This document shows, piece by piece, positions 55,709 through 64,000 of a DNA stretch of 64,000 nt. The stretch covers positions 4,774,001-4,838,000 of the forward strand of contig NZ_CP049015.1 of assembly GCF_011064845.1 (NCBI RefSeq), read 5' to 3'. Under the pieces are notes generated by a model, which worked only from the letters and a program-made list of their open reading frames with translations, had not been told where the DNA came from and made no database searches. Position numbers and translations under genes: made by a program. Within the stretch, counting starts at the first letter, position 1; each line of letters opens with the position of its first letter. This stretch comes from Citrobacter freundii ATCC 8090 = MTCC 1658 = NBRC 12681. Lineage in GTDB: Bacteria > Pseudomonadota > Gammaproteobacteria > Enterobacterales > Enterobacteriaceae.

Positions 55709-56687
55709 ATTTCCCTGAACTACCACGCACCACTAACTGCACCGGCAACAGCAGATTCTCTTCCTGATTTTCTTCCAGCAATAAACGCAGCGCTTCACGC
55801 CCCAATTGTTGTTTATCAACCGCAATGGTGGTGAGTGGTGGATGTGACCAGGCCGCAGCATCAATATCATCAAACCCCACCAACGCAAGATCTTCCGGGA
55901 TACGTATACCCTGCTGCGTACACACCCGTTGAACAACCAGCGCTGCCGCGTCGTTATAGGCAAAAATGGCGTCGGGCGGCTCTGGCAGACTGAGCAATTC
56001 ATTAACCGCCTCCACCAAAGATTGCTCGGTATCCAGCAGTGGCGGCGCAATGGCTTCATACTCTGGCGGCATCAGCAAGCGGGCTTCATACAATGCCTGA
56101 CGGTAGCCCTTCTCGCGCTGACGGATGCTGTAGTGCGCAAGCGAACTGGCAAGAAAAGCGATACGGCTGCGCCCTTGCGCAATCAGATGTTGCGTGGCCA
56201 GATAACCGCCCTGGGTATTGTCCGGGTTCACGCAAGGCAGGTCCGGCGCCCAGAGATCCACCAGCACCAACGGCAGTTTCATCTGTTGCAGCAAGCCAAG
56301 TAATTCAGGCTCAAAAAATCCCGCGCAGATCAGCGCATCAGGCTGGTGCAACATCACCTGCTCACTCACTGCATCGCCTGGACCAATGGAGAGAAAGCTC
56401 AGCGCAATACCATGGTCACGACAGTTATCTTCTATCCCCAGCAGCAGTTGAGAATAAAACGGCAATGCCCGGCTGATATTGTGCTGGCGGTGCAGCAAAA
56501 ACAGGACGCGTTTGATCTTGTCTGCGCGCAGGCGAGAAAAATCATAACCCTGCTGCTGCGCCACAGAAATAATGCGCAGCCGGGTATCTTCACGTAGCCC
56601 TGGCTGCCCTTTCAGGGCGCGGGAAACCGCGCCAACCGAGACACCACAAGCTTCGGCAATGTCCCTGATACGTACAGGTTTCGTCAT
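55707..56687 (-). CDS. LacI-family transcriptional regulator
   Basis: A 326-residue regulator. The N-terminal HTH (IRDIAEACGVSVGAVSRALKG, about 7-27) and hinge are followed by a periplasmic-binding-protein-like sensor domain (about 60-320) with IFAYNDAAALVVQ (about 240) and VGFDDIDAAAWSHPPLTT (about 270). It follows the ROK kinase gene by seven bases on the same strand, so the pair forms one operon. It probably represses that operon through the palindrome upstream of the kinase. The inducer is unknown. Confidence 0.9.
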   Translation of the reverse strand: MTKPVRIRDIAEACGVSVGAVSRALKGQPGLREDTRLRIISVAQQQGYDFSRLRADKIKRVLFLLHRQHNISRALPFYSQLLLGIEDNCRDHGIALSFLSIGPGDAVSEQVMLHQPDALICAGFFEPELLGLLQQMKLPLVLVDLWAPDLPCVNPDNTQGGYLATQHLIAQGRSRIAFLASSLAHYSIRQREKGYRQALYEARLLMPPEYEAIAPPLLDTEQSLVEAVNELLSLPEPPDAIFAYNDAAALVVQRVCTQQGIRIPEDLALVGFDDIDAAAWSHPPLTTIAVDKQQLGREALRLLLEENQEENLLLPVQLVVRGSSGK

Positions 56688-56694
56688 GTCACTC

Positions 56695-57609
56695 TCATTG
56701 ATTTACGCTGGCCTTTTGTGCCCCCAGCCAGGCCGCGCCGCGTACGCCGCTGCTGTCACCGTGTCGGGCCTGAACGATCGGCGTACGGCACTGTTTACCA
56801 AATACGTACTGCGCCACTCGCGCCTGCAAGCCTGAGTACAGTAAAGTGATATTGGATACCCCACCGCCCAGCACGATAACATCGGGATCGAGCGTATTCA
56901 CCACCCCCGCCAACGCGCGCGCCAGCTGATCGCAATAGCGTTCCCATAACAAACAGGCATCTGCATCACCCGATTCTACCCGCTGCATAATATGTGGCAC
57001 ATCTGCATGTTGTGCGGTGTGACTCATATACTGACGCTCCAGGCCGCTGCCGGAAATAAAGCTCTCAATACAGTTCACCTGTCCGCAATAGCATGTCACT
57101 TCAGCCCCATCCCGAGATTCGTGGTAGCGCGGCAATGCATTATGTCCCCACTCTCCTGCACAGGCGTTAGGTCCAGAGATCAAACGGTTATCGATGCATA
57201 GTCCACCGCCGCAACCGGTACCGAGGATCACACCAAATACCACGCTATGCCCGTGTCCGCTACCGTCCATCGCTTCCGACAGGGTAAAGCAGTTGGCATC
57301 ATTAGTAACAGGCACGGGTATTCCTAACGCTAGCTCAAGGTCTTGAGCAAAAGCCTGCTGATTCAACACCAGGATGTTCGAATTCTTAATCAAACCTTCG
57401 CTATCCACCGCGCCAGGCACTCCAACACCAACCGATAAAGACTGATTAACGGCCAGTCTGGCCTTAGAAATCATCTCCGTCACGGCCTGGAAAAAATCAC
57501 CGTAACTCTGCTTTGGTGTCGCACATCGCTCGCGGTAAACAATTTCACCCGCGTTATCAATCACCACCGCTTCAATTTTAGTCCCGCCGATATCCAGTCC
57601 GAGCCTCAT
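56695..57609 (-). CDS. ROK-family sugar kinase (fructokinase/Mak-like)
   Basis: A 304-residue kinase from the ATG at 57609 (MRLGLDIGGTKIEAV), chosen because the ATP-binding DIGGTK motif and family length then fit. The zinc site HNALPRY...CYCGQVNCIE (about 156-185) and catalytic Asp in NDANCFTLSEA (about 103) match the Mak fructokinase/N-acetylglucosamine-kinase branch. It should phosphorylate a hexose in the cytoplasm. No transporter is adjacent, so its substrate must come from elsewhere. E. coli K-12 lacks the gene at this site. Confidence 0.88.
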   Translation of the reverse strand: MRLGLDIGGTKIEAVVIDNAGEIVYRERCATPKQSYGDFFQAVTEMISKARLAVNQSLSVGVGVPGAVDSEGLIKNSNILVLNQQAFAQDLELALGIPVPVTNDANCFTLSEAMDGSGHGHSVVFGVILGTGCGGGLCIDNRLISGPNACAGEWGHNALPRYHESRDGAEVTCYCGQVNCIESFISGSGLERQYMSHTAQHADVPHIMQRVESGDADACLLWERYCDQLARALAGVVNTLDPDVIVLGGGVSNITLLYSGLQARVAQYVFGKQCRTPIVQARHGDSSGVRGAAWLGAQKASVNQ

Positions 57610-57657
57610 GGTTTTCCCTCGTTGATGTCCAGCAATGTGATGCGATACAGCTTGCCC

Positions 57658-57692
57658 ATTTTGTTTACTAAACAAAATGAGACCCGTCACAA
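57658..57692 (-). promoter_or_regulatory. Promoter and LacI-type operator of the ROK kinase operon
   Basis: A perfect 21-base palindrome with arms ATTTTGTTTA / TAAACAAAAT around a central C occupies 57658-57678. On the minus strand a -35 TTGTGA (57692-57687) and -10 TAGTAA (57670-57665) are spaced by 16 bases, so the palindrome covers the -10. A weaker copy with GTTTACTAAA is at 57729-57738, 66 bases upstream. The downstream LacI-type gene is the likely binder. Confidence 0.75.
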
Positions 57693-57836
57693 AAAATCAG
57701 TTTTATGGTTAACAGATAGGAAAAACATGTTTACTAAAAATGTTCTGAAAAGAGGAGCAGTGAGACCGGGCTTGCACCCTGTTAGAAGAAGTAAGGTTGG
57801 TGATGGATGCGCCGGAAGGACTCCGGCGCACAGCGC

Positions 57837-58538
57837 TTAAATGAACGCGAACGCGTCGCCAAACAGGCGATCTTCACGTGCCTGACGCTCATTACAGAAC
57901 AGGTCGCGCGCGATTTTTGCCATCTCAAAACGACCGGCAATGTAGATATCGTGTTCCGCCAGAGTACCGTAATCCTGCAATACTGCCGTTAACACGGTTC
58001 CCGTACGACCACGCCAGCCGTCTTCAGGCTGCTCTACCACCGGCTCAACACGCAGGTTCGGGTGATTCACCGACAATGCTTCCAGCTCTGAGAGATCGTA
58101 GAGATGCTTCTCTTCGCGCCCGCCCCAGTAAATAGTGATATCGCGGTTGGGATTGCGCGCCAGCGCGGTAAGCAGAATAGAACGCACGTAAGAGAACCCT
58201 GTACCTCCGGCAATCAGGATCAGCGGGCGCTCGTCTTCATCACGCAGCCAGGCTTCGCCATGCGGAATATCGACCTTGATTTCCCGGTCTTTCAGAATAC
58301 GGTCCATCACGGCCATGGCGTAAAGATTTAGCTCAGAGGCGCCAACGTGCAGCTCAATGAATCCTTGCTCGTCCGGCGTTGATGCCATGGAGAACGGACG
58401 CTTATCCCTTTCGTCCATCACGACCATTAAATACTGGCCAGCACGAAAGGAAAACGCCGCGTCTGGCACTAAACGAACGCGATATACGGTGTCAGTTATA
58501 GCTTCTACCGAGGTCACTTTACAGCTTAAGGTTGTCAT
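57837..58538 (-). CDS. fre: NAD(P)H-flavin reductase
   Basis: Fre, 233 residues, reduces free flavins and in E. coli supports ribonucleotide reductase activation, ferric siderophore reduction and related reactions. The flavin-binding RPFSMAS lies near residue 46, the nicotinamide-binding [10 protein letters not shown] near 111, and the C terminus is FGDAFAFI. I chose the ATG at 58538 ([11 protein letters not shown]), matching E. coli; an upstream in-frame start overlaps the ubiD end. Confidence 0.95.
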   Translation of the reverse strand: MTTLSCKVTSVEAITDTVYRVRLVPDAAFSFRAGQYLMVVMDERDKRPFSMASTPDEQGFIELHVGASELNLYAMAVMDRILKDREIKVDIPHGEAWLRDEDERPLILIAGGTGFSYVRSILLTALARNPNRDITIYWGGREEKHLYDLSELEALSVNHPNLRVEPVVEQPEDGWRGRTGTVLTAVLQDYGTLAEHDIYIAGRFEMAKIARDLFCNERQAREDRLFGDAFAFI

Positions 58539-58578
58539 GCGCTCTCTCTGTCGGATCAATAGGCAAAACGATCGCGCC

Positions 58579-60072
58579 TCAGGCGCTTTTGCCGTCATTA
58601 AAGATGGCCAGTTCATCCCAAATTGCGTCAATACGCGCAATCACTTCAGGATCTTTTTTAATCGGACGTCCCCATTCGCGTTGGGTTTCGCCCGGCCATT
58701 TATTTGTGGCATCCAGCCCCATTTTTGAACCAAGGCCGGAAACCGGCGAGGCAAAGTCCAGGTAATCAATTGGCGTATTCTCTACCAGTACCGTATCCCG
58801 GGCGGGGTCCATACGGGTAGTAATAGCCCAAATTACATCATTCCAGTCGCGCGCGTTAACGTCATCATCGCAGACAATAACAAATTTGGTGTACATGAAC
58901 TGACGCAAAAACGACCAAACACCCATCATGACGCGTTTGGCATGGCCTGCGTACTGTTTTTTCATCGTCACCACGGCCAGACGATATGAACAGCCTTCCG
59001 GAGGCAGGTAAAAATCGACGATTTCCGGGAACTGCTTTTGCAGAATAGGAACGAATACTTCGTTCAGCGCCACGCCGAGCACTGCTGGCTCATCAGGCGG
59101 ACGTCCGGTATAGGTAGAGTGATAAATAGCATCTTCACGCTGGGTAATGTGGGTGACGGTAAAGACCGGGAAATTATCTACTTCGTTGTAGTAGCCGGTA
59201 TGATCGCCATAGGGCCCTTCTGGAGCCAGCTCGCCCGGTTCGATGTACCCTTCCAGTACGATTTCTGCGCTGGCAGGCACTTCCAGGTCGTTGGAAATAC
59301 ATTTGACCACTTCGGTCTTGGTACCGCGCAACAGCCCGGCAAATGCGTACTCGGATAATGTATCAGGAACGGGTGTCACAGCCCCCAGAATGGTCGCAGG
59401 ATCTGCCCCCAACGCCACTGAAACCGGGAAACGTTCACCAGGATGCGCCGCGCACCACTCCTGATAATCAAGCGCGCCGCCGCGATGGGACAACCAGCGC
59501 ATAATAAGCTTGTTTTTACCAATCAGCTGCTGGCGATAGATGCCCAGATTCTGCCGCTCTTTATGCGGACCACGCGTGACGGTGAGTCCCCAGGTAATCA
59601 GCGGCGCGGCATCTTCCGGCCAGCAGGTCATAATCGGAATGCGGTTTAAATCAACGTCATCGCCTGAGTAGATTTTTTGCTGACAAGGCGCACCACGCAA
59701 CCGCTTAGTCGGCATGTTCAACACCTGCTTAAACTGCGGCAGCTTATCAAACAGATCGCGGAATCCTTTCGGTGGCTCTGGCTCTTTCAAAAACGCCAAC
59801 AGTTTACCGACTTCTCGTAGCGCCGAGACATCTTCTTGTCCCATCCCCATCGCAACACGCTTTGGTGTGCCAAACAGGTTACACAGCACCGGCATTGAAT
59901 AGCCTTTCGGATTCTCAAACAGTAAGGCAGGCCCACCGGCACGCAGAGTGCGATCGGCAATTTCAGTAATTTCCAGGTGGGGATCCACCTCAAGCGAAAT
60001 GCGTTTGAGCTCACCCTGCTGTTCAAGCAGCGTCAGGAAGTCGCGTAAATCGTGATATTTCATGGCGTCCAT
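58579..60072 (-). CDS. ubiD: 3-octaprenyl-4-hydroxybenzoate carboxy-lyase
   Basis: UbiD, 497 residues as in E. coli, decarboxylates 3-octaprenyl-4-hydroxybenzoate in ubiquinone synthesis, using the prenylated flavin made by UbiX. The conserved [19 protein letters not shown] block (about 175) and [12 protein letters not shown] (about 279) contain cofactor- and substrate-binding residues, with the catalytic acidic residues in this part. It lies upstream of fre on the minus strand with a 40-base gap, and divergent from rfaH. Confidence 0.97.
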   Translation of the reverse strand: MDAMKYHDLRDFLTLLEQQGELKRISLEVDPHLEITEIADRTLRAGGPALLFENPKGYSMPVLCNLFGTPKRVAMGMGQEDVSALREVGKLLAFLKEPEPPKGFRDLFDKLPQFKQVLNMPTKRLRGAPCQQKIYSGDDVDLNRIPIMTCWPEDAAPLITWGLTVTRGPHKERQNLGIYRQQLIGKNKLIMRWLSHRGGALDYQEWCAAHPGERFPVSVALGADPATILGAVTPVPDTLSEYAFAGLLRGTKTEVVKCISNDLEVPASAEIVLEGYIEPGELAPEGPYGDHTGYYNEVDNFPVFTVTHITQREDAIYHSTYTGRPPDEPAVLGVALNEVFVPILQKQFPEIVDFYLPPEGCSYRLAVVTMKKQYAGHAKRVMMGVWSFLRQFMYTKFVIVCDDDVNARDWNDVIWAITTRMDPARDTVLVENTPIDYLDFASPVSGLGSKMGLDATNKWPGETQREWGRPIKKDPEVIARIDAIWDELAIFNDGKSA

Positions 60073-60276
60073 TGTGGCCTCTTCGTAAGCGCTTCATTAT
60101 ACGGCGTTCATCATTGTGATGCTGTATTTTTGTTAAATTAGCGTGAACTCTGGCGATACATATAAGCCTTGGGAGTATATACCCATTGGGTTTCAGCCTG
60201 CGTTGAGGCGGGTATAATTAACTTAACGCATGGCTTTTGCTATGCTGGCGCTCAGAACAAGCGGATAAGAGTTATT

Positions 60277-60765
60277 ATGCAATCCTGGTATTTACTGTAC
60301 TGCAAACGTGGGCAACTTCAGCGAGCCCAGGAACACCTGGAAAGGCAGGCGGTGAACTGCCTGACGCCTATGATCACCCTGGAAAAAATAGTGCGCGGTA
60401 AACGTACCACAGTCAGTGAACCACTATTCCCTAATTACATGTTTGTCGAGTTCGACCCGGAAGTGATCCACACCACCACTATCAATGCCACGCGTGGTGT
60501 CAGCCATTTCGTCCGTTTTGGCGCGACGCCTGCGACAGTTCCTTCTCCCGTTATTCACCAGCTTTCTATCTACAAGCCTGAAGGAATTGTTGACCCGCAA
60601 ACTCCTCAGCCAGGGGACAGCGTGATTATTACTGAAGGGGCGTTTGAGGGGCTAAAAGCGATCTTCACCGAACCGGATGGCGAAGCACGTTCCATGCTAC
60701 TGCTTAACCTGTTGAATAAAGAGGTTAAGCAGAGCGTGAAAAATACCGGCTTTCGAAAAATTTAA
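60277..60765 (+). CDS. rfaH: Transcription antiterminator RfaH
   Basis: RfaH, 162 residues, is a NusG paralogue recruited at ops sites to long operons for LPS core, capsule, F pilus and haemolysin. The N-terminal NGN domain ([18 protein letters not shown]) and a KOW-type C-terminal domain ([12 protein letters not shown], about 118) are clear. I chose the ATG at 60277, giving the E. coli length; a longer in-frame reading begins in the promoter region. It is convergent with tatD. Confidence 0.96.
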   Translation: MQSWYLLYCKRGQLQRAQEHLERQAVNCLTPMITLEKIVRGKRTTVSEPLFPNYMFVEFDPEVIHTTTINATRGVSHFVRFGATPATVPSPVIHQLSIYKPEGIVDPQTPQPGDSVIITEGAFEGLKAIFTEPDGEARSMLLLNLLNKEVKQSVKNTGFRKI

Positions 60766-60770
60766 GCCGT

Positions 60771-61553
60771 TTAGAAGGTCACTTCGAACAGTGTTCGGAC
60801 GTTAGCATCAATGGTTGCTGACAGCCATTGAGGATCTTCCCCGCGCCAGTGGGCAATACGCTCAAGAATATGTGGCAGGTGCGCCGGTTCATTGCGCCGT
60901 GACGTCGGTTTAGGCGTTAAGTCGCGAGGGAGCAGGTAAGGCGCATCGGTTTCAATCAGCAGCCTTTCCACCGGAATAAACGGCAGCAGTTCCCGCAGTT
61001 CCATCCCCCGGCGCTCATCACAGACCCAGCCGGTGATACCGATATAGAGTCCCCGGTCCACGCAGTCCTGCATCTCCTGTCGCGTTCCGGTAAAACAGTG
61101 CAGCACCGCGCCTGGGAGGCTATCCAGCCACGGCTCCAGCAACGTCAGAAAACGCTCATGGGCATCCCGACAATGCATGAAAATCGGCATCTGCAGTTCA
61201 GCAGCAATGCGCAACTGCGCCTCAAAAGCACGTTCCTGCTCCTGCGGCGTGGAGAAATTGCGATTGAAATCCAGACCGCACTCGCCAATAGCGACCACCT
61301 CAGACTGGTTTGCCAGCGCGATAATCTCGTCTTCCGTTGAGGATTGCCATTGGCTGCTGTCATGCGGGTGCACGCCAGCCGTGGACCAGCAATGCGGATA
61401 ATGCTGTGCCAACTTTAGCGCCTGCTGGCTTTCGTGCAGGTTTGTTCCGGTCAGAAGCATACCGTTTACGCCCGCAGCAAAGGCGCGCGCCACAACATCA
61501 TCCCTGTCTTTTGCAAATTGTGAACTGGTTAAATTAACGCCAATGTCAAACAT
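60771..61553 (-). CDS. tatD: 3'-5' ssDNA/RNA exonuclease TatD
   Basis: TatD, 260 residues, is a metal-dependent TIM-barrel nuclease with a role in DNA repair after peroxide stress; it is not needed for Tat export. Metal-site motifs are GVHPHDS (about 60), [10 protein letters not shown] (about 89), FMHCRDAHE (about 125), HCFTG (about 152) and IETDAPYL (about 201). I chose the ATG at 61553 (MFDIGVNLT) for family length. A hairpin separates it from tatC. Confidence 0.95.
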   Translation of the reverse strand: MFDIGVNLTSSQFAKDRDDVVARAFAAGVNGMLLTGTNLHESQQALKLAQHYPHCWSTAGVHPHDSSQWQSSTEDEIIALANQSEVVAIGECGLDFNRNFSTPQEQERAFEAQLRIAAELQMPIFMHCRDAHERFLTLLEPWLDSLPGAVLHCFTGTRQEMQDCVDRGLYIGITGWVCDERRGMELRELLPFIPVERLLIETDAPYLLPRDLTPKPTSRRNEPAHLPHILERIAHWRGEDPQWLSATIDANVRTLFEVTF

Positions 61554-61570
61554 GCTACCTCCCATATGAC

Positions 61571-61590
61571 AACCGCCCTGACGGGCGGTT
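61571..61590. terminator. Hairpin between tatC and tatD
   Basis: AACCGCCC and GGGCGGTT form an eight-pair stem around TGAC. No long T-run follows, so it may attenuate tatD or stabilise the tatABC message rather than terminate fully. Confidence 0.55.
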
Positions 61591-61594
61591 GAAT

Positions 61595-62386
61595 TTACTC
61601 TTCTGTTTTCTCGGTGGCTTCGGCTTCTTTTGCTTCTTCAGCCTCGTTGTCCTCATCTCGCGTACGTCGCTTGCCGACATAGAAACGAGAGAAGAAAACG
61701 CCCACTTCAAACAGGCAGTACATCGGTATCGCCAACAACGTTTGCGAGAAGACATCTGGCGGGGTCAGTAACATCCCGACGACAAATGCCCCTACCACAA
61801 CGTAAGGACGCTTCTTGCGTAAATCGTCTGGCGTCGTAATGCCCATCCAGCATAGCAGCACAATGGCGACAGGGACCTCAAAAGAGACCCCGAAAGCCAT
61901 AAACAGAGCCATGACGAAACTGAGATAGCTGGCAATGTCCGTTGATACCTGTACGCCTTGCGGAGCCGTGTTGGCCAGAAAACCAAACGCCAACGGGAAG
62001 ACAACAAAATAGGCGAATGCCATGCCGATGTAGAACAGCAACGAACTGGAGACCAGCAGCGGCACAACCAGGCGACGTTCATGTTTGTACAAAGCAGGCG
62101 CAATGAATGCCCATACCTGGTAGAGGATCACTGGCGCTGACAGGATCAGCGACACCATGAAGGTCAACTTGATTGGCGTAAAGAACGGCGAAGCCACATC
62201 GGTGGCGATCATCGTTGCACCCTGCGGCATCTGTTTAATCAGCGGTGCCGCAACCATATGGTAAATGTCGTTGGCAAAATAAACCAACGCCAGAAAGATC
62301 ACGATTACCGCAATAATGCAGTTCAGGAGTCGCTTACGCAGCTCAATAAGATGCGTGATGAGCGGTTGGGTATCTTCTACAGACAT
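61595..62386 (-). CDS. tatC: Sec-independent protein translocase subunit TatC
   Basis: TatC, 263 residues, is the six-helix membrane subunit that recognises twin-arginine leaders. The N terminus [21 protein letters not shown] and the loop block KHERR (about 95) carry the conserved signal-binding residues, and the cytoplasmic C-terminal tail is Glu/Arg-rich. It lies two bases after tatB. One cargo, FdoG, is encoded in this window. Confidence 0.96.
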   Translation of the reverse strand: MSVEDTQPLITHLIELRKRLLNCIIAVIVIFLALVYFANDIYHMVAAPLIKQMPQGATMIATDVASPFFTPIKLTFMVSLILSAPVILYQVWAFIAPALYKHERRLVVPLLVSSSLLFYIGMAFAYFVVFPLAFGFLANTAPQGVQVSTDIASYLSFVMALFMAFGVSFEVPVAIVLLCWMGITTPDDLRKKRPYVVVGAFVVGMLLTPPDVFSQTLLAIPMYCLFEVGVFFSRFYVGKRRTRDEDNEAEEAKEAEATEKTEE

Positions 62387-62388
62387 GT

Positions 62389-62937
62389 TTACGGTTTATC
62401 ACTCGACGAGGGTGAGGATTCGACAACAGGTGCGGCAGCTTTCTTTTCTGCATCCATCAACGTAGCGGAAGTGTTTTCCGTCGGCTCTGGCGTTTTAGCA
62501 CCCGTGGATTCCGGTTTTTGCTCCGGCGAACTGGCCTGATTTTCAGCGGCGGCAGGGGTGACCCCTTCTCGCTGCGCTTCACCTTCTTTCACCACCGGAT
62601 TATGGATAGTGTGCGCTTCATCGCTCGCTTTCTCAGGATCGTGCACGCTGTAAGAACGCTTCATCGATTCCGCCGCTTCACGCAGCTCATCCATTGACGC
62701 TTTCAGCTCCGGGGTTAGATTTGTCAGGCTCGCTTTCTCTACTTTCTTCAGGCTGTCCTGAAACTCCTGAAGCTTAAGCTCCTGGGTCAGTTCATTCTGA
62801 ACAGTAGTTGCAAGGGAACGCAAAGCGCGAACCCAGCCAGCAACCGTTTTTACCGCTACGGGTAATCGTTGCGGCCCCAGAACAATGAGGCCGATCACGA
62901 ACACCAATAACAGTTCGCTAAAACCGATATCAAACAC
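62389..62937 (-). CDS. tatB: Sec-independent protein translocase subunit TatB
   Basis: TatB, 182 residues, forms the receptor complex with TatC. The N-terminal helix and hinge [26 protein letters not shown] (split here) is followed by an amphipathic helix and a long flexible tail rich in Glu, Pro, Ala and Ser. The tail makes it about ten residues longer than E. coli TatB. It is separated from tatA by three bases and from tatC by two. Confidence 0.95.
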   Translation of the reverse strand: MFDIGFSELLLVFVIGLIVLGPQRLPVAVKTVAGWVRALRSLATTVQNELTQELKLQEFQDSLKKVEKASLTNLTPELKASMDELREAAESMKRSYSVHDPEKASDEAHTIHNPVVKEGEAQREGVTPAAAENQASSPEQKPESTGAKTPEPTENTSATLMDAEKKAAAPVVESSPSSSDKP

Positions 62938-62940
62938 GGA

Positions 62941-63195
62941 TTATACCTGCTCTTTATCTTGGCTTTTGGCGTCTTCCTTTTTCACTTCGCCCTGCTTATC
63001 GGTGATGGATTTAGCTGTAAAATCAGCGTCCTGGCTGGTTTTATCTTGCTTAGGCTCATCATCACCCATCGCTTTTTTGAAGCCTTTAATCGATGCGCCA
63101 AGATCGGAACCGATGGAGCCGAGTTTCTTGGTGCCAAATAGCAGTACAACGATGACGGCAATGATCAACAACTGCCAAATACTGATACCACCCAT
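62941..63195 (-). CDS. tatA: Sec-independent protein translocase subunit TatA
   Basis: TatA, 84 residues, polymerises to form the translocation pore. It has the short N-terminal membrane helix [18 protein letters not shown], the hinge and amphipathic helix [20 protein letters not shown] with the conserved FKK, and a charged tail rich in Lys, Asp and Gln. It is the first gene of the tatABCD run and is downstream of ubiB. Confidence 0.95.
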   Translation of the reverse strand: MGGISIWQLLIIAVIVVLLFGTKKLGSIGSDLGASIKGFKKAMGDDEPKQDKTSQDADFTAKSITDKQGEVKKEDAKSQDKEQV

Positions 63196-63273
63196 ACATG
63201 TTCCTCTGTCATAGATGATGAATTAATAAGGCCGTAGTATACGTTACACGGCCTGCCTTGGGCGATGAAAAAT

Positions 63274-64000
<727 letters not shown>

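Noticed and set aside
57805..57828. Hairpin TGCGCCGG / CCGGCGCA downstream of fre as a terminator.
   Set aside because: The stem is good but neither strand has a T-run after it; it could equally be a repeat remnant.

Overview
The window is chromosomal DNA from an enterobacterium close to Escherichia and Salmonella; a Citrobacter-type genome fits best. Gene order matches the E. coli rha-fdo-glnALG-polA-rrnA-fadBA-tat segment read in reverse. Most proteins are near full-length matches to E. coli families, REP/BIME repeats lie in several intergenic gaps, and the rRNA operon has the Ile/Ala tRNA spacer. Genus is inferred from gene content and was not tested.

Layout. 1-2600: end of the rhamnose operon (rhaA end, rhaD, an extra lactaldehyde-reductase-type dehydrogenase, rhaM). 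2658-4545: XRE-cupin regulator facing an AzlCD exporter pair, then a small periplasmic DUF1471 protein. 4674-11227: formate dehydrogenase-O (fdhD; selenoprotein gene fdoG with in-frame TGA; fdoH, fdoI, fdhE). 11264-12994: accessory insert with a PIN/ribbon-helix-helix toxin-antitoxin pair and an HSL-type esterase. 13145-16030: fabY, dtd, yihY, yihX. 16121-24716: a sulfoglycolysis-like cluster with the YihT, YihU, YihV and YihW (CsqR) proteins of E. coli, but no YihQ sulfoquinovosidase, YihS isomerase, YihO/YihP transporters or OmpL. In their place are two unrelated MFS transporters and a zinc-dependent polyol-type dehydrogenase. This is the most likely undescribed system in the window.

24784-42286: typA, glnA-glnL-glnG with NtrC enhancers and a sigma-54 promoter, yshB, hemN, yihI, CsrC RNA, engB, Spot 42 RNA, polA, yihG, dsbA, srkA, yihD, mobA, mobB. 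42416-47934: complete rRNA operon on the minus strand (5S, 23S, tRNA-Ala, tRNA-Ile, 16S, P2 and P1). 47984-55528: hemG, trkH, yigZ, pepQ, then divergent fadB-fadA behind a perfect FadR operator. 55560-57745: a structured 3' element with terminator, then an accessory sugar-kinase (ROK)/LacI-regulator operon with its own palindromic operator. 57837-64000: fre, ubiD, rfaH, tatD, tatC, tatB, tatA and the 3' part of ubiB.

Functional links. The tat genes export FdoG, whose twin-arginine leader is visible, and FdhD/FdhE mature it. CsrC and Spot 42 are global sRNAs at their usual loci. The accessory segments (AzlCD, toxin-antitoxin/esterase, sulfo-cluster, ROK/LacI) sit between conserved blocks where E. 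coli K-12 carries other genes (frv, yihO-S) or nothing. Functions rest on recognised families and visible motifs; no database search was run.
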